The notes below the pieces were generated by a model, which was not told the origin of the DNA, ran no database searches, and saw only the letters and a list, made by a program, of their open reading frames with translations. Of a stretch of DNA of 44,642 nt, positions 1-8,393 are shown piece after piece. Position 1 is the stretch's first letter; each line of letters begins with the position of its first letter. A program made the translations under genes and the position numbers. Source of the stretch: an uncultured Collinsella sp. (lineage in GTDB: Bacteria; Actinomycetota; Coriobacteriia; Coriobacteriales; Coriobacteriaceae); NCBI GenBank assembly GCA_900756945.1, contig CAAELZ010000022.1, positions 1 to 44,642 of the forward strand. The letters are read 5' to 3'.

Positions 1-332
1 CGGTTCTCAAGGTGCACGCCTGGCGGCTGATCCGGTCCGACCGGGCCGCGCGGCAAGGAGATATATTGCCAGACCGGAGGGGCGCCGGGGGCGGGAATCG
101 CGCACTCCATATTTTGTTCACAAATGAATAGGTCCCTCAGTCGCATCACTGAGGTTAAAACTGAAGCATTGGCTTCTGATATTGGCGATGACCCGCTGGT
201 TTATAGGTGTTAAGGCATCGGTCATCTCTGGAGCGCCACTTTACTCCAAAAGCATCAGCTATTTGTTTCCCGTCGGTAAAAGGCAGGTTTTGTTCGCCAA
301 GCGTTCTTATATATCTTATATATAGAGAAGTT

Positions 333-392
333 CGGGTTCGAACCCGTGGCGCGGCAACAAAAAAGCGACCAGCCGGAGCCGATCGCTTTCTA
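333..392 (-). repeat. T-arm palindrome plus terminator, copy 1
   Basis: It begins with the 14-bp perfect palindrome CGGGTTCGAACCCG (333-346), the sequence of a tRNA T-arm, and continues through GCGGCAACAAAAAAGCG into a hairpin. The same order recurs at 1616-1682 beside tRNA-Lys with only scattered differences, mostly in the hairpin stem. At this copy there is no tRNA where one would follow, so it looks like a duplicated or orphaned tRNA flank. Confidence 0.7.
359..389 (-). terminator. Rho-independent terminator (minus strand)
   Basis: Read on the minus strand, a stem GAAAGCGATCGGC / GCTGGTCGC is followed by TTTTTTG. It is nearly the same as the terminator of tRNA-Lys at 1642-1674, but no RNA gene is visible directly upstream of it on the minus strand. 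It may be a relic of a lost tRNA or may serve the traX transcript. Confidence 0.6.
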
Positions 393-690
393 TTCTATGC
401 TGGATCATCCAGAGGGCGCTTCCGAACTCATTTTCTCGCTGCCATTCATGCTTTCGAAGCATCGTTCGACCTCCACAGCCTCATGTTTTGAGGATCTGCC
501 GTGTTTATCACTGTTATTAATGAGTGTGTGGAAGTGATCCTCATACAGATACGTGCGATCCGCCAGAGAACTGAGAAGCATCTCTCTGCAGCCCTCGTTG
601 CCTATCCTCGCATCTCTCAGTTCTTCCGGAAATTCACAAGCAGTCTTAGGGTCAATTTGTTTCCGTTTTCAGAGACTTGTTTGAGAGTTT

Positions 691-1488
691 TTAAAGACAG
701 TTCAAAACAATAAGTGAGACACCATAAAGCAGAGCAAGATGTGCCGGATAGAAAATGTAGAAGAAATATTTGAGCTTCAGCCCTCGCTTACCATTATAAA
801 GATTGATAAGCAGCAACGAAACGACCGCGGCAGCAACATCAGGATTAAATACATTAGCTGTAGCAAACTCAAATCCGCCGCCAACTATATGGCATGACGA
901 AAGGAGCACTGCACATACTGCAGCAAAGAACATCTTGGCCTTGCTGTCGTGGAATAAATAGAATGCAGCCACAAGCATAATGCCATACACACCGCCATCT
1001 AGTTTAGTGTATTCAGCTGCCAGTGCTGTCAAAACAATCAGAGCAGTTTCTGCGATGTATCTTTTCCGTTTTGAAAGACTTTGTATCTTTTCCAGAACAA
1101 TCAAAAAGACCAAGGAAAGCAGAAGCTCACACATAACATTTTGTTGCCGAAGGTCAAATAGTTGCCCGGTTTGGACGAAATCGTATATGGGCTCCGCAAT
1201 GATTGCGAAGACAAGCATATTTCGCAGGTACTTCTTTAAGTCATGAGTATGCAAAAATCCCTCAACTATCAAAAAGCAAAATAAGGGAAATGCAATTCTG
1301 CCAAGAACATGAAGCACATCCGAAGCCTCGCTTAGAATCGCCCACTGTTCGTCTGATATCTGACTGTACGATGCGTGAGTCATGATTCCATTGGTCAGGA
1401 CGATCCTGCTTACATGATCGAGAACCATCGAAATGGCTGCTATTATCTTTAATGTGCTGCCGCTAATACCGTATCTATTTGTTTTCAT
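691..1488 (-). CDS. TraX family membrane protein
   Basis: A 265-residue polytopic membrane protein of the TraX type. TraX in F-like plasmids acetylates pilin. Chromosomal homologues in Gram-positive gut bacteria have no proven role, and many resemble acyltransferase-3 proteins. Family marks seen are the N-terminal STLKIIAAISMVLDH with a conserved His, LGRIAFPLFCFLIVEG in the second segment, and the C-terminal FFYIFYPAHLALLYG. About eight hydrophobic segments are visible. AGGA lies seven bases before the ATG. The gene is AT-richer than its neighbours and is flanked by two copies of a tRNA-derived repeat, which suggests acquisition. No other conjugation gene is present, so a role in conjugation is not supported. 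Confidence 0.85.
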   Translation of the reverse strand: MKTNRYGISGSTLKIIAAISMVLDHVSRIVLTNGIMTHASYSQISDEQWAILSEASDVLHVLGRIAFPLFCFLIVEGFLHTHDLKKYLRNMLVFAIIAEPIYDFVQTGQLFDLRQQNVMCELLLSLVFLIVLEKIQSLSKRKRYIAETALIVLTALAAEYTKLDGGVYGIMLVAAFYLFHDSKAKMFFAAVCAVLLSSCHIVGGGFEFATANVFNPDVAAAVVSLLLINLYNGKRGLKLKYFFYIFYPAHLALLYGVSLIVLNCL

Positions 1489-1506
1489 TTCGTATTCCTT
1501 ACTTTG

Positions 1507-1525
1507 GGTGGGTCGTCAGGGGTTC
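1507..1525 (-). repeat. Partial copy of the tRNA-Lys 3' end
   Basis: These 19 bases match 18 of 19 bases of the tRNA-Lys 3' end at 1683-1701 (T-arm 3' strand, acceptor and CC of CCA). They lie ~180 bases downstream of the true tRNA and are separated from it by GC-rich palindromic DNA (1526-1600), the T-arm palindrome and the terminator. The anticodon half is absent, so this is a fragment and not a gene. Confidence 0.7.
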
Positions 1526-1615
1526 AGCCTGCTCCGCAGGCGGCCGCTGCGGCGCTTCGCGCCTTGCGCGCTGCGCTGGCAAACGCTCACGCGTTTACTC
1601 AGCTCCGCGCCCTTT

Positions 1616-1682
1616 CGGGTTCGAACCCGCGTCGCGGCAACAAAAAAGCGGCCGGCATCCGCCAGTCGCTTTTCCATTCTAT
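1616..1682 (-). repeat. T-arm palindrome plus terminator, copy 2
   Basis: CGGGTTCGAACCCG at 1616-1629 is followed by the same GCGGCAACAAAAAAGCG tract and hairpin as at 333-392, directly downstream of tRNA-Lys. Together the two copies are direct repeats bracketing the AT-rich traX segment. Confidence 0.7.
1642..1674 (-). terminator. Terminator of tRNA-Lys
   Basis: On the minus strand AAAAGCGACTGGC pairs with GCCGGCCGCTTTT, followed by a T-run and TTGCCGC. It starts about ten bases after the encoded CCA of tRNA-Lys, the expected place for its terminator. Confidence 0.8.
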
Positions 1683-1684
1683 GG

Positions 1685-1757
1685 TGGGCCGTCAGGGGTT
1701 CGAACCCTGGACCTTGGGATTAAAAGTCCCCTGCTCTGCCAGCTGAGCTAACGGCCC
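1685..1757 (-). tRNA. tRNA-Lys (anticodon UUU)
   Basis: The 73-base cloverleaf has acceptor GGGCCGT pairing with ACGGCCC, D-arm GCTC/GAGC, anticodon loop CTTTTAA (anticodon TTT) and T-arm CAGGG-TTCGAAC-CCCTG. CCA is encoded at 1684-1682. The first anticodon-stem pair is a G/A mismatch, which is unusual but does not disturb the rest of the fold. A promoter lies just upstream and a terminator just downstream. Confidence 0.95.
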
Positions 1758-1766
1758 GCGGGTGGC

Positions 1767-1795
1767 ATTGTACCACGGTCTGGGACTATTCCCAA
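1767..1795 (-). promoter_or_regulatory. Promoter of tRNA-Lys
   Basis: On the minus strand TTGGGA (1795-1790) and TACAAT (1772-1767) are 17 bases apart, and the -10 lies ~10 bases before the tRNA 5' end. The -35 lies inside the last codons of the upstream aminopeptidase gene. Confidence 0.6.
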
Positions 1796-3066
1796 CTCCA
1801 TTGGCCGTTCTGGAAAATCACAACTTCACGTCCATCAGGCGTAATGCCCGTAATATCGATGTCATCCGTGCCAATCATAAAATCGACGTGCGTGCTCGAG
1901 ACGTTAACGCCATGCTCCAGGAGCTCTTCCTTGGACATGTCATACCCACCCTCGATGCATTCGGGGAAACCGACACCTAGCGCGAGATGGCAGCTAGCGT
2001 TCTCGTCATAGAGCGTATCGTAGAACAGTACGCCACTTTCGCGGATCGGCGTGTTCTTGGAGATGAGCGCGACCTCTCCCAGGTGAGCAGCGCCCTCGTC
2101 AGTATCGATGATGCTTGCGAGCGTTGCCTTGCCCACACGGGCATCGTAGTCCACCACGCGGCCGCCCTCGAACTTAATCCAAAAATCGTCGACCTTATTG
2201 CCATGGTGGATGAGCGGCATGGCCGAGTACACGATACCGTCGGCGCGCATGCGATCGGGCGAAGTGAAGACTTCCTCGGTGGGAATGTTGGGGAAGAAGG
2301 GGTGCCCTTCGGGCGTCTTGCCCTTGCCGCCGGCCCACTCGTGACCTTTCGTCATGCCAATCGTCAGATCGGTTCCATTTGCCGCGGCGTAATGCAGGTA
2401 GTCGAAACGATTGTCGTTCAGGAAACGCAGGTTCTTTTCGAATGCGGCGTCATGGAGTTCCCAGTCGCTCTCTGGGTCCTGGCCATCGGCGCGCGCGGTG
2501 TGCAGAATCGCATTCCACAGCTTATAGATTGCAACCTCATCGGCGTCTCCCGGGAACACCTCGTGCGCCCAAGCCACGACCGGAGCGCCGGCGATGCACC
2601 ACGGATTGATGTTGTAGTCCAGTCCGCGGCGGAAGACCTTGCACTGCGTATTCCTTGCCTTAGAAGCTGCAGCAGGCTTAGCGGGATCGATGCCCTTGAG
2701 GGCCGCAGGATCCGCCCCCTCGATAAAGACAAAGCAGGCACCATCCTGGGCCAGGGAATCCAGCTGCATGCGCTTCCACTCGGGTGTCTGCTCAAAATAG
2801 CTTTTCTCGACATGCTCGTACGTGAGCCTCGTCACGGCATCATCGGCCCAAATGACCGTCACGTGGCCAGCGCCGGCGTCATAAGCCTCCGCGACCACCA
2901 CGCGGGCAAAAGGCGCGCACTCGACCGGAGACTGAACGACAACCTCCTGGCCGGGCTTGACGTTTACGCCTTTGCGGACAACCAGGCGCGCATAGTTTTT
3001 AATCTTGGGCTCCAGGGCCTTCATGCCCTCCAGAGCTTCTTCGACCGTCAGGGCAGCTCGAATCAT
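1786..3066 (-). CDS. M29 family aminopeptidase (AmpS-like)
   Basis: A 426-residue thermophilic-type (M29) metallo-aminopeptidase that removes N-terminal residues from peptides with a two-metal centre in the cytoplasm. Family metal-ligand motifs are all visible: Glu in NIPTEEVFTSPD (~264), Glu in GEVALI (~331), His in CHLALG (~360), and His and Asp in THVDFMIG (~393, 395). Length fits the family. I prefer the ATG at 3066 (MIRAALTVEEAL): GGAG lies six bases before it. An in-frame ATG at 3078 includes that GGAG in its own codons and has no ribosome site of its own. It is a single gene, with tRNA-Lys following on the same strand. Confidence 0.93.
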   Translation of the reverse strand: MIRAALTVEEALEGMKALEPKIKNYARLVVRKGVNVKPGQEVVVQSPVECAPFARVVVAEAYDAGAGHVTVIWADDAVTRLTYEHVEKSYFEQTPEWKRMQLDSLAQDGACFVFIEGADPAALKGIDPAKPAAASKARNTQCKVFRRGLDYNINPWCIAGAPVVAWAHEVFPGDADEVAIYKLWNAILHTARADGQDPESDWELHDAAFEKNLRFLNDNRFDYLHYAAANGTDLTIGMTKGHEWAGGKGKTPEGHPFFPNIPTEEVFTSPDRMRADGIVYSAMPLIHHGNKVDDFWIKFEGGRVVDYDARVGKATLASIIDTDEGAAHLGEVALISKNTPIRESGVLFYDTLYDENASCHLALGVGFPECIEGGYDMSKEELLEHGVNVSSTHVDFMIGTDDIDITGITPDGREVVIFQNGQWSWE

Positions 3067-3097
3067 GTGCCACTCCATCTATCTATAGGACAATAAT

Positions 3098-3125
3098 AAG
3101 GCGCGCCGCAAAAACGACACGCCTT
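3098..3125 (-). terminator. Possible terminator after the purC-linked membrane protein
   Basis: AAGGCGTGTCG and CGGCGCGCCTT form an imperfect stem with a six-base loop, followed on the minus strand by TTATTATT. It sits between the end of the 3156-3731 gene and the start of the aminopeptidase gene. The T-run is weak. Confidence 0.45.
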
Positions 3126-3155
3126 ATATCTTAGCGATAAGTGTGAATGCAAACG

Positions 3156-3731
3156 CTACTTCTTCTTGGAGTCCTTTTTATCCTCCTCGGCAGCTGCGCG
3201 CTCGATAAGAGCGTTGAGCTTGTTCTCGGACATGCCCTCGGCCTGCGCGCGATACATGTTACGCAAGGGACGAATACGAACGAAGTCGTAGATAAAGTCA
3301 CCCAGGATGATGACATAGGACAAAACGATGCCGACCATCTGAACAGGACTGGACACCGTGCCGCCGGGAGCGAAGTAGAGCGAAGCCCCGATTGCCACGA
3401 CGAGCACCATGCCGATAGCGAGCACAGCCCACCAAATACGGCGGCGCTTGGTGTAGTCCTCATCCTGCTTGAGAAGGATATTCGACACCGTGTAGATGCG
3501 GTCCTCCTTGGCGCGCTGCTTAGCCTTGCGGGCGCGCTTCTCCTCTTTAGAGAGGCCCTCGAGGTTCTCGCCCTTCTCGAGCTCTTTGCGGCGTGCCTTA
3601 GACGAAGCCGGCACGACGCGGACAGAGCTCGCTGCCTGACGGGCAGGCTTAGCAGATGCGGCGGACTTGCGCGCAACCCCGGTAACCTCGTGGGATTGCG
3701 TGCGCTTGTTCGTGGCGCTACGGGTACTCAC
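3156..3731 (-). CDS. Membrane protein of unknown function, linked to purC
   Basis: A 191-residue protein I do not recognise. Residues ~1-80 are highly basic, Lys/Arg/Ala/Ser-rich and probably disordered or coiled (KARRKELEKGENL, KEEKRARKAKQRAKE). Two hydrophobic segments follow at ~98-117 and ~130-148, then a charged tail ending in KKDSKKK. It starts with GTG immediately after the purC stop codon (TAAGTG), with AAGGAG of its ribosome site inside the last purC codons. The two are therefore co-translated. Nothing in the sequence ties it to purine synthesis. Confidence 0.8.
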   Translation of the reverse strand: MSTRSATNKRTQSHEVTGVARKSAASAKPARQAASSVRVVPASSKARRKELEKGENLEGLSKEEKRARKAKQRAKEDRIYTVSNILLKQDEDYTKRRRIWWAVLAIGMVLVVAIGASLYFAPGGTVSSPVQMVGIVLSYVIILGDFIYDFVRIRPLRNMYRAQAEGMSENKLNALIERAAAEEDKKDSKKK

Positions 3732-4619
3732 TTATGCGTTCTCCTTCATGCTTGTGAACTGGGAGCCCGTGATGATCTGGAAGGCCTCGCGATAGCGCTC
3801 GGACGTGCCATCGATGACCTCGGCGGGCAGGTGCGGGGTCTCCCCCGTCATATCCCAGTTGGCCTTGAGCCAATTGCGGACGAATTGTTTGTCGTAGCTG
3901 GGCTGGATCTTGCCCTCCTCGTAGCTGGCAGCAGGCCAGAAACGGCTGGAATCGGGCGTGAGGCACTCGTCGATCAGCGTGACCTTGCCATCGATGACAC
4001 CAAACTCGAACTTGGTGTCGGCAATGATGATGCCACGGGTCGCGGCGTACTCGGCAGCGGCCTTGTAGATCTTGAGGGAAAGGTCGCGAATCTGCGTGGC
4101 GATGTCCTCGCCCACGATCTCGCAGCAACGCTCGAACGAGATGTTCTCGTCGTGGTCACCGATCTCGGCCTTCGTGGACGGCGTGAACAGCGGCTCAGGA
4201 AGCTTGGAAGCCTCGGTCAGGCCCTCAGGCAGCTGGATGCCGCAGACGGTGCCGTTCTCGTCGTAGGTCTTCTTGCCCGAACCGGTCAGATAGCCGCGGA
4301 CGATGCACTCGATAGGAATCGTCTGGGCCTTCTTAACCAGCATGGCGCGGCCGGCGAGGTAGTCACGATACTCAGCAAACTCCTCAGGGAAATCCGCCGG
4401 GTCGATGGAAACGAGGTGGTTGGGAACGATGTCGGCAAACTTATCGAACCAGAATGCCGAGATGCGGTTGAGCACCTCTCCCTTAAACGGAATCTCGTCG
4501 GGAAGAATGAAGTCGAACGCAGAAATGCGGTCGGTGGCGACCATCAGCAGGTTTTCACCGGCATCGTAGATATCACGAACCTTGCCACGGGAATCTGGAC
4601 GACGCTCCATCGTTGTCAC
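3732..4619 (-). CDS. purC: SAICAR synthase
   Basis: Phosphoribosylaminoimidazole-succinocarboxamide synthase, which joins CAIR and aspartate using ATP in purine synthesis. It is 295 residues, of the longer single-domain type. Family marks are RGKVRDIYD near the N terminus, TDRISAFDFILPDEIPFKG, IECIVRGYLTGSG, IADTKFEFG and DECLTPDSSRFWP. I chose the GTG at 4619 (MTTMERRPD) because AAGGAG lies eight bases before it. An in-frame GTG at 4628 would overlap that site. The next gene follows without a gap. purB lies in the same window but is transcribed separately. Confidence 0.96.
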   Translation of the reverse strand: MTTMERRPDSRGKVRDIYDAGENLLMVATDRISAFDFILPDEIPFKGEVLNRISAFWFDKFADIVPNHLVSIDPADFPEEFAEYRDYLAGRAMLVKKAQTIPIECIVRGYLTGSGKKTYDENGTVCGIQLPEGLTEASKLPEPLFTPSTKAEIGDHDENISFERCCEIVGEDIATQIRDLSLKIYKAAAEYAATRGIIIADTKFEFGVIDGKVTLIDECLTPDSSRFWPAASYEEGKIQPSYDKQFVRNWLKANWDMTGETPHLPAEVIDGTSERYREAFQIITGSQFTSMKENA

Positions 4620-4651
4620 GTGAGTCACTCCTTACCAAAATACGACAGTAA

Positions 4652-4669
4652 TGCGGGTTCTTTCCCGCA
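4652..4669. other. Hairpin between the histidine kinase gene and purC
   Basis: TGCGGG and CCCGCA form a six-pair stem with a six-base loop in the 109-base gap between the kinase stop and the purC start. There is no T-run on the minus strand, so it is not a clear terminator. It lies ~35 bases before purC and could act in the purC leader. No purine riboswitch fold is recognised. Confidence 0.3.
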
Positions 4670-4728
4670 CGTTTTCGCAAACTCGGAGCGGCAGGGACGA
4701 AACCCCTCCTTCACCGAATAGCGAAAAG

Positions 4729-6294
4729 CTAGTGCTCCATTGTAGTAGATGCCGCGTCCGCCGTGTGCTCGCGAGGCAGATGAATTGTAAAAGTCGTACC
4801 CTTTCCAAGCTCCGACTCCACGGAAATGTAGCCATGATGGCGCTCGACGATTTGTTTAGTCACGGCGAGGCCCACGCCCAGGCCACCCGCCTCGCGGGCG
4901 CGACTGGCGTCGGCACGCCAAAAACGACCAAAGATGCGCGACAGATCGTCCTTGGCAATACCGATGCCGGTATCCGAAACGGCAATACTGACATGCTTGC
5001 GGTCACTGAGCACCGACACCACGACCCAACCGCCCTCGGGGGTGTAGCGCATGGCGTTGCTCATGAGATTGATGACGCACTGCGTGATCATGTCGGGATC
5101 GGCCTCGACGACATCGTCGTGACCCTGGGTTTCATCTGCAAAGCGCAAGCGCAGATCGCGGTCAACAAACAGGCGCTCCTGAGCGTTGACGATGGAACGC
5201 ACGAAGGGAACCATGTCCACCGGCTCAAGGTTGAGCGGCGCTGTGCTGTTTTCCATGCGCGATAGATCGAGCATCTGCTGCACCAGACGGGCCAGGCGAC
5301 GTGTCTCGGATGCAACGGTTTCCAGATGCTCGTCGTCGGTGGGATACACCCCATCCTGCATGGCTTCGACTGTCGCGAGCATGGCCATAAGCGGAGTACG
5401 AAGTTCGTGAGCCACGTCTGAGGTCAGGCGCTTCTCGTGTTTCATATCCTTCTCGAGCGAAGTGGCCATCTCATCGAAGGTCTCACCCAGCTGATCAATC
5501 TCGTCATCACCGCGCAAACCAGTACGAGCGGACAGATCGCCATCGCGAATTTGCTTGGCCGTGCTCGTAATACGATGAATCGGCTTGGTGAGCATGCGCG
5601 ACACGAGCGATCCGATAACGACCGAAATGCAGATTGCAACAACCGCGGCGAGGGCCATGGCGTTAAAGGTCTTCTCCCTAAATGCAGAATCCGCCTTGGT
5701 GAGCAAGGCATCGGAGCCGATGGCCCATAGCTTTACCTGTCCGACATGCTCGCCCGAAGACGTTATGATTTCGACGTTGGCAACGCTATCGGAGTCGGTT
5801 GGAGCAGACGAGACCGGGCTATGCGATGCTTTTTTACCGCTCGAGCTGCTCGACGCCGATTCGCTCTCGCGCACATCGGCGGTCGCGCTTGCCGAAGGCC
5901 ATGAGTCGTCATAGACGACAACGCCCTTCTTGTTGACGACCTGCATACTCAGGTCGTCGGATACCAAACTCGATGTCGCGACCGTGCGCAGCTCGCCCGC
6001 AGTCCAGTTGCCGTTTTCCTCATACGACGTCGCAAGCTTTTCGGCAGCAGAATTGGCGATCTCGACGATATTGGAGCGCGTGTAATCCGAAAAGACCGTG
6101 CCCCACACAACAGAGACCACGCCCACCAGCACCAATACCGTCATGAGCGATGTCAGAGCAAAAGCAAGTGCCATGCGCGAGGGATAGCTCATCGTTGGCC
6201 GTGAATCGGAACGAGGCGTGTTCCAACTAGCCTTGGAACCCGCCTCGCTCTCCTGCTTGTGCTTTTGTCCGATTTCAAAGCGCGCAGGTGTCAT
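4729..6294 (-). CDS. Membrane sensor histidine kinase
   Basis: A 521-residue HisKA-type sensor kinase. Transmembrane segments lie at ~41-66 and ~210-233, enclosing an extracytoplasmic sensor of ~140 residues that carries a Ser-rich low-complexity stretch (~144-170). A HAMP domain follows (~230-283), then the H-box SDVAHELRTPL with phospho-acceptor His296, N-box CVINLMSNAMRYTP, G1 SDTGIGI, F-box FGRFWRAD and G2 GGLGVGLAV. The sensor ligand cannot be read from the sequence. It begins 11 bases after the response-regulator stop, so the two are one operon. The N terminus carries a ~35-residue polar cytoplasmic extension, and an internal ATG (MSYPSRMALA) is a possible alternative start. Confidence 0.93.
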   Translation of the reverse strand: MTPARFEIGQKHKQESEAGSKASWNTPRSDSRPTMSYPSRMALAFALTSLMTVLVLVGVVSVVWGTVFSDYTRSNIVEIANSAAEKLATSYEENGNWTAGELRTVATSSLVSDDLSMQVVNKKGVVVYDDSWPSASATADVRESESASSSSSGKKASHSPVSSAPTDSDSVANVEIITSSGEHVGQVKLWAIGSDALLTKADSAFREKTFNAMALAAVVAICISVVIGSLVSRMLTKPIHRITSTAKQIRDGDLSARTGLRGDDEIDQLGETFDEMATSLEKDMKHEKRLTSDVAHELRTPLMAMLATVEAMQDGVYPTDDEHLETVASETRRLARLVQQMLDLSRMENSTAPLNLEPVDMVPFVRSIVNAQERLFVDRDLRLRFADETQGHDDVVEADPDMITQCVINLMSNAMRYTPEGGWVVVSVLSDRKHVSIAVSDTGIGIAKDDLSRIFGRFWRADASRAREAGGLGVGLAVTKQIVERHHGYISVESELGKGTTFTIHLPREHTADAASTTMEH

Positions 6295-6305
6295 ATGTGA
6301 TTTCC

Positions 6306-7028
6306 CTATTTCTCGTCCGACTTATCGGTCTTGGCCGGAGCCTCGAAGCGATAGCCGACACCGTGGACGGTGTAGAGCCACTTGGGCTTCTTGGGATCAT
6401 CGCCCAGCTTGGCGCGAAGGTTCTTCACGTGGCTATCGATGGTGCGCTCATAGCCCTCAAAGTCGTAGCCGAGCACCTTCTCGACCAGCTCCATGCGGTT
6501 GTAGACGCGACCGGGGTGACGGGCAAGCGTGGTGAGCAGCTTAAACTCGGAAGCCGTCAGGTCGACTTCCTTGCCCTCGACCAAAATCTTGTGGCCCGAG
6601 ATATCGATGACCAGATCGCCGAAGTCGAGTACCTCGACGGCTGGCTCGTCGGCCTGATGGGCACGGCGGAACAAGGCGCGTACGCGCGCGACAAGCTCGC
6701 GCGGCGAGAACGGCTTAATCAGATAGTCGTCGGCGCCGAGCTCAAGACCGATAATACGGTCCTCGATCTCGCCCTTGGCAGTCAGCATGATGATGGGGAC
6801 ATCCGAGGTATCGCGAATGGTGCGGCAAACGCGCTCGCCGGGGATCTTGGGGAGCATAAGGTCGAGCACGACCAGGTCAAACTGATGCTTCTCGAACTCC
6901 TCGATCGCGGACTGGCCGTCGCCGACACCCACAACCCAGTAGCCTTCGCGCTCGAGATAGGCAGCGACGGCGTCACGGATTGCCTTCTCATCCTCGACCA
7001 GCAGAATCTTTTTTGCATCTGAAGCCAT
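6306..7028 (-). CDS. OmpR/PhoB family response regulator
   Basis: A 240-residue two-component regulator, partner of the downstream kinase. The receiver domain has acidic VEDE near residue 13, phospho-acceptor Asp56 in VVLDLMLP, and Lys in YLIKPFSP. The C-terminal winged helix shows LTASEFKLLTTLARHPGRV and the end motif TVHGVGYRFE typical of OmpR/PhoB DNA-binding domains. I chose the ATG at 7028 (MASDAKKILL) because a G-rich ribosome site lies just upstream. The longer in-frame start at 7049 has no visible site. The target genes are unknown. Order resembles MtrAB- and PhoPR-type pairs but a specific assignment is not possible. Confidence 0.94.
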   Translation of the reverse strand: MASDAKKILLVEDEKAIRDAVAAYLEREGYWVVGVGDGQSAIEEFEKHQFDLVVLDLMLPKIPGERVCRTIRDTSDVPIIMLTAKGEIEDRIIGLELGADDYLIKPFSPRELVARVRALFRRAHQADEPAVEVLDFGDLVIDISGHKILVEGKEVDLTASEFKLLTTLARHPGRVYNRMELVEKVLGYDFEGYERTIDSHVKNLRAKLGDDPKKPKWLYTVHGVGYRFEAPAKTDKSDEK

Positions 7029-7083
7029 AACACGGCCCCCCTGTCTCAATCAGCTAAGAACAAGCCCATTTTAACGCACCTGA

Positions 7084-7122
7084 GCCCGCCGGATGCCACT
7101 ATGACGCGGCAGCTCGGCGGGC
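7084..7122 (-). terminator. GC-rich hairpin after the Tat lipoprotein gene
   Basis: GCCCGCCGG and CGGCGGGC form a strong stem with a long loop in the 153-base gap between the lipoprotein stop and the regulator start. On the minus strand it is followed by TCAGGTGCGTTAAAA, so the T-run is poor. It could end lipoprotein transcription. Confidence 0.35.
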
Positions 7123-7181
7123 GGTACTCACAATTACAACGCGTTTATTCCCCTGTTGGCGCCTTTTTAACCCCTCTAAGC

Positions 7182-8393
7182 TTAAAGAGAGAATAGGCGT
7201 GCGGTGACCGTCTCGGGTATACCCTGGCTGTTGCGCACCGTGGCGTACGTAAGGAATGAGTCCGATTTTCCCGCCGTAGCTGGATAATCGCCATATTCCA
7301 AAGCGCGGTCGGGCGACAGCAGCGAGCCATAGGTCTTGGCAGAGGTGTCGATGAGAAAATGCGATGACTGTACCTTAACGAGATATTTATTCTTCTTGCC
7401 GGCCGCACATGCGAGCGGCTCGCGTGACAGGAAGAGGTACGGCCCTCCCTCATTACCGATATACGTGCCCATATTGCCCAAGCTGCCCACGCCACTATAG
7501 GTCGCCTCGATAGAAAACACGAAGGTATCGCCCATATATACGGCCTCGAAAGGCGAGACTGACGAGGGAAGAACTAGCTGGGCACGTTTGGTGTTGTTGC
7601 CGTCGGTCAGATCGATTGCCGTTATGCCGTAGTAGACGCCTTCGTCGTTGCGGACACGCGGCGAGATGGTCAAAATGCCGTCGCTCGCACGCGGGGCCGA
7701 TGCAAAGCGGCCCGTCGATTTCCAAATTGTCTCGGCCTTGGATTCATCAAGCGAGCGACGATAGCAAAACGAATCACTACTCGTTTTATTGCCGCCTGCC
7801 GAAGGCATTTTATACCAGATGACTGATGACCCGAACGCCGTAAACAGTGGCGGATCATAGTCCTTGCCACCCCGATCGAGCTCAACCACGTCGCCAGAGA
7901 GCGAAGCGCCCGACAGATTTTGAGCGTAGAGTTTCCACGATGAATTGGCAAAGTTCATCTCAACCCACGCAAACACGCCATCGCCGGCACGGACATCGTA
8001 AAAAGCATATCCCGTGCCCTCGATAGGATCCTCGATTAATGTGGTAAGCGAGCCATCGCCCAGGTTGAGCACACCAAGCGTATTGGCATGCAGAGCAGAA
8101 GCAGGCGCCATCATCGCGGCGGCGTAGTCGCCATCGCAGTAGTACAGCAGCGTGCCCAGCGGCAGCGTCCACGACGCCGCCGGCTCAAGATCGATATCAA
8201 CAGCTTCGTACTCATCAGTGATCGAGACAATCTTCGAATCGTCCTTGATAACCTGCGGCTCGCCGGCGGCATCGTCGCTGGTGCCCGTTTTTTTCGAGCA
8301 ACCGGCAAGCACCGTGGCAGCGCCCGCGGCAGCACCGCCGAGCACAAAGCCACGGCGCGATATTCCATTCTTGATGTGGTCGGCGATACCCAT
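7182..8393 (-). CDS. Tat-exported lipoprotein of unknown function
   Basis: A 403-residue protein with a twin-arginine lipoprotein signal: SRRGFVLGG (Arg13, Arg14), a hydrophobic run, then lipobox LAGC with Cys32. A Ser/Thr/Asp linker precedes a ~350-residue extracytoplasmic domain rich in Trp, Tyr and beta-type alternation (for example DGVFAWVEMNFANSSWKLY and GDTFVFSIEA), which looks like a beta-propeller. That is inference from pattern only. The start ATG overlaps the stop of the TSCPD gene (TAATG), so the two are translationally coupled. I do not recognise the substrate or function. Confidence 0.8.
   Translation of the reverse strand: MGIADHIKNGISRRGFVLGGAAAGAATVLAGCSKKTGTSDDAAGEPQVIKDDSKIVSITDEYEAVDIDLEPAASWTLPLGTLLYYCDGDYAAAMMAPASALHANTLGVLNLGDGSLTTLIEDPIEGTGYAFYDVRAGDGVFAWVEMNFANSSWKLYAQNLSGASLSGDVVELDRGGKDYDPPLFTAFGSSVIWYKMPSAGGNKTSSDSFCYRRSLDESKAETIWKSTGRFASAPRASDGILTISPRVRNDEGVYYGITAIDLTDGNNTKRAQLVLPSSVSPFEAVYMGDTFVFSIEATYSGVGSLGNMGTYIGNEGGPYLFLSREPLACAAGKKNKYLVKVQSSHFLIDTSAKTYGSLLSPDRALEYGDYPATAGKSDSFLTYATVRNSQGIPETVTARLFSL

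Larger units (their letters stand above)
1..690. other. Stretch without a supported gene
   Basis: The first ~110 bases are GC-rich and could be the end of a gene cut by the window edge, but short open frames exist in more than one frame and none gives a recognisable product. From ~110 onward the DNA is clearly AT-richer. A small hairpin (CCTCAGT at 135-141 with ACTGAGG at 148-154) lacks a T-run. The only structured element is the T-arm palindrome plus terminator at 333-392, listed separately. Nothing convincing is seen in 393-690. Confidence 0.5.

Noticed and set aside
691..1488. Remnant of a conjugative plasmid or transposon
   Set aside because: TraX-like proteins occur widely on chromosomes. 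No relaxase, coupling protein, integrase or transposase is present.
1616..1629. Additional tRNA genes at the free T-arm sequences (also 333-346 and 13377-13391)
   Set aside because: No anticodon arm or acceptor stem can be formed around them. They are isolated T-arms.
3147..4721. 524-codon open frame on the plus strand
   Set aside because: It is antisense to purC and its linked gene. No ribosome site or domain is seen.
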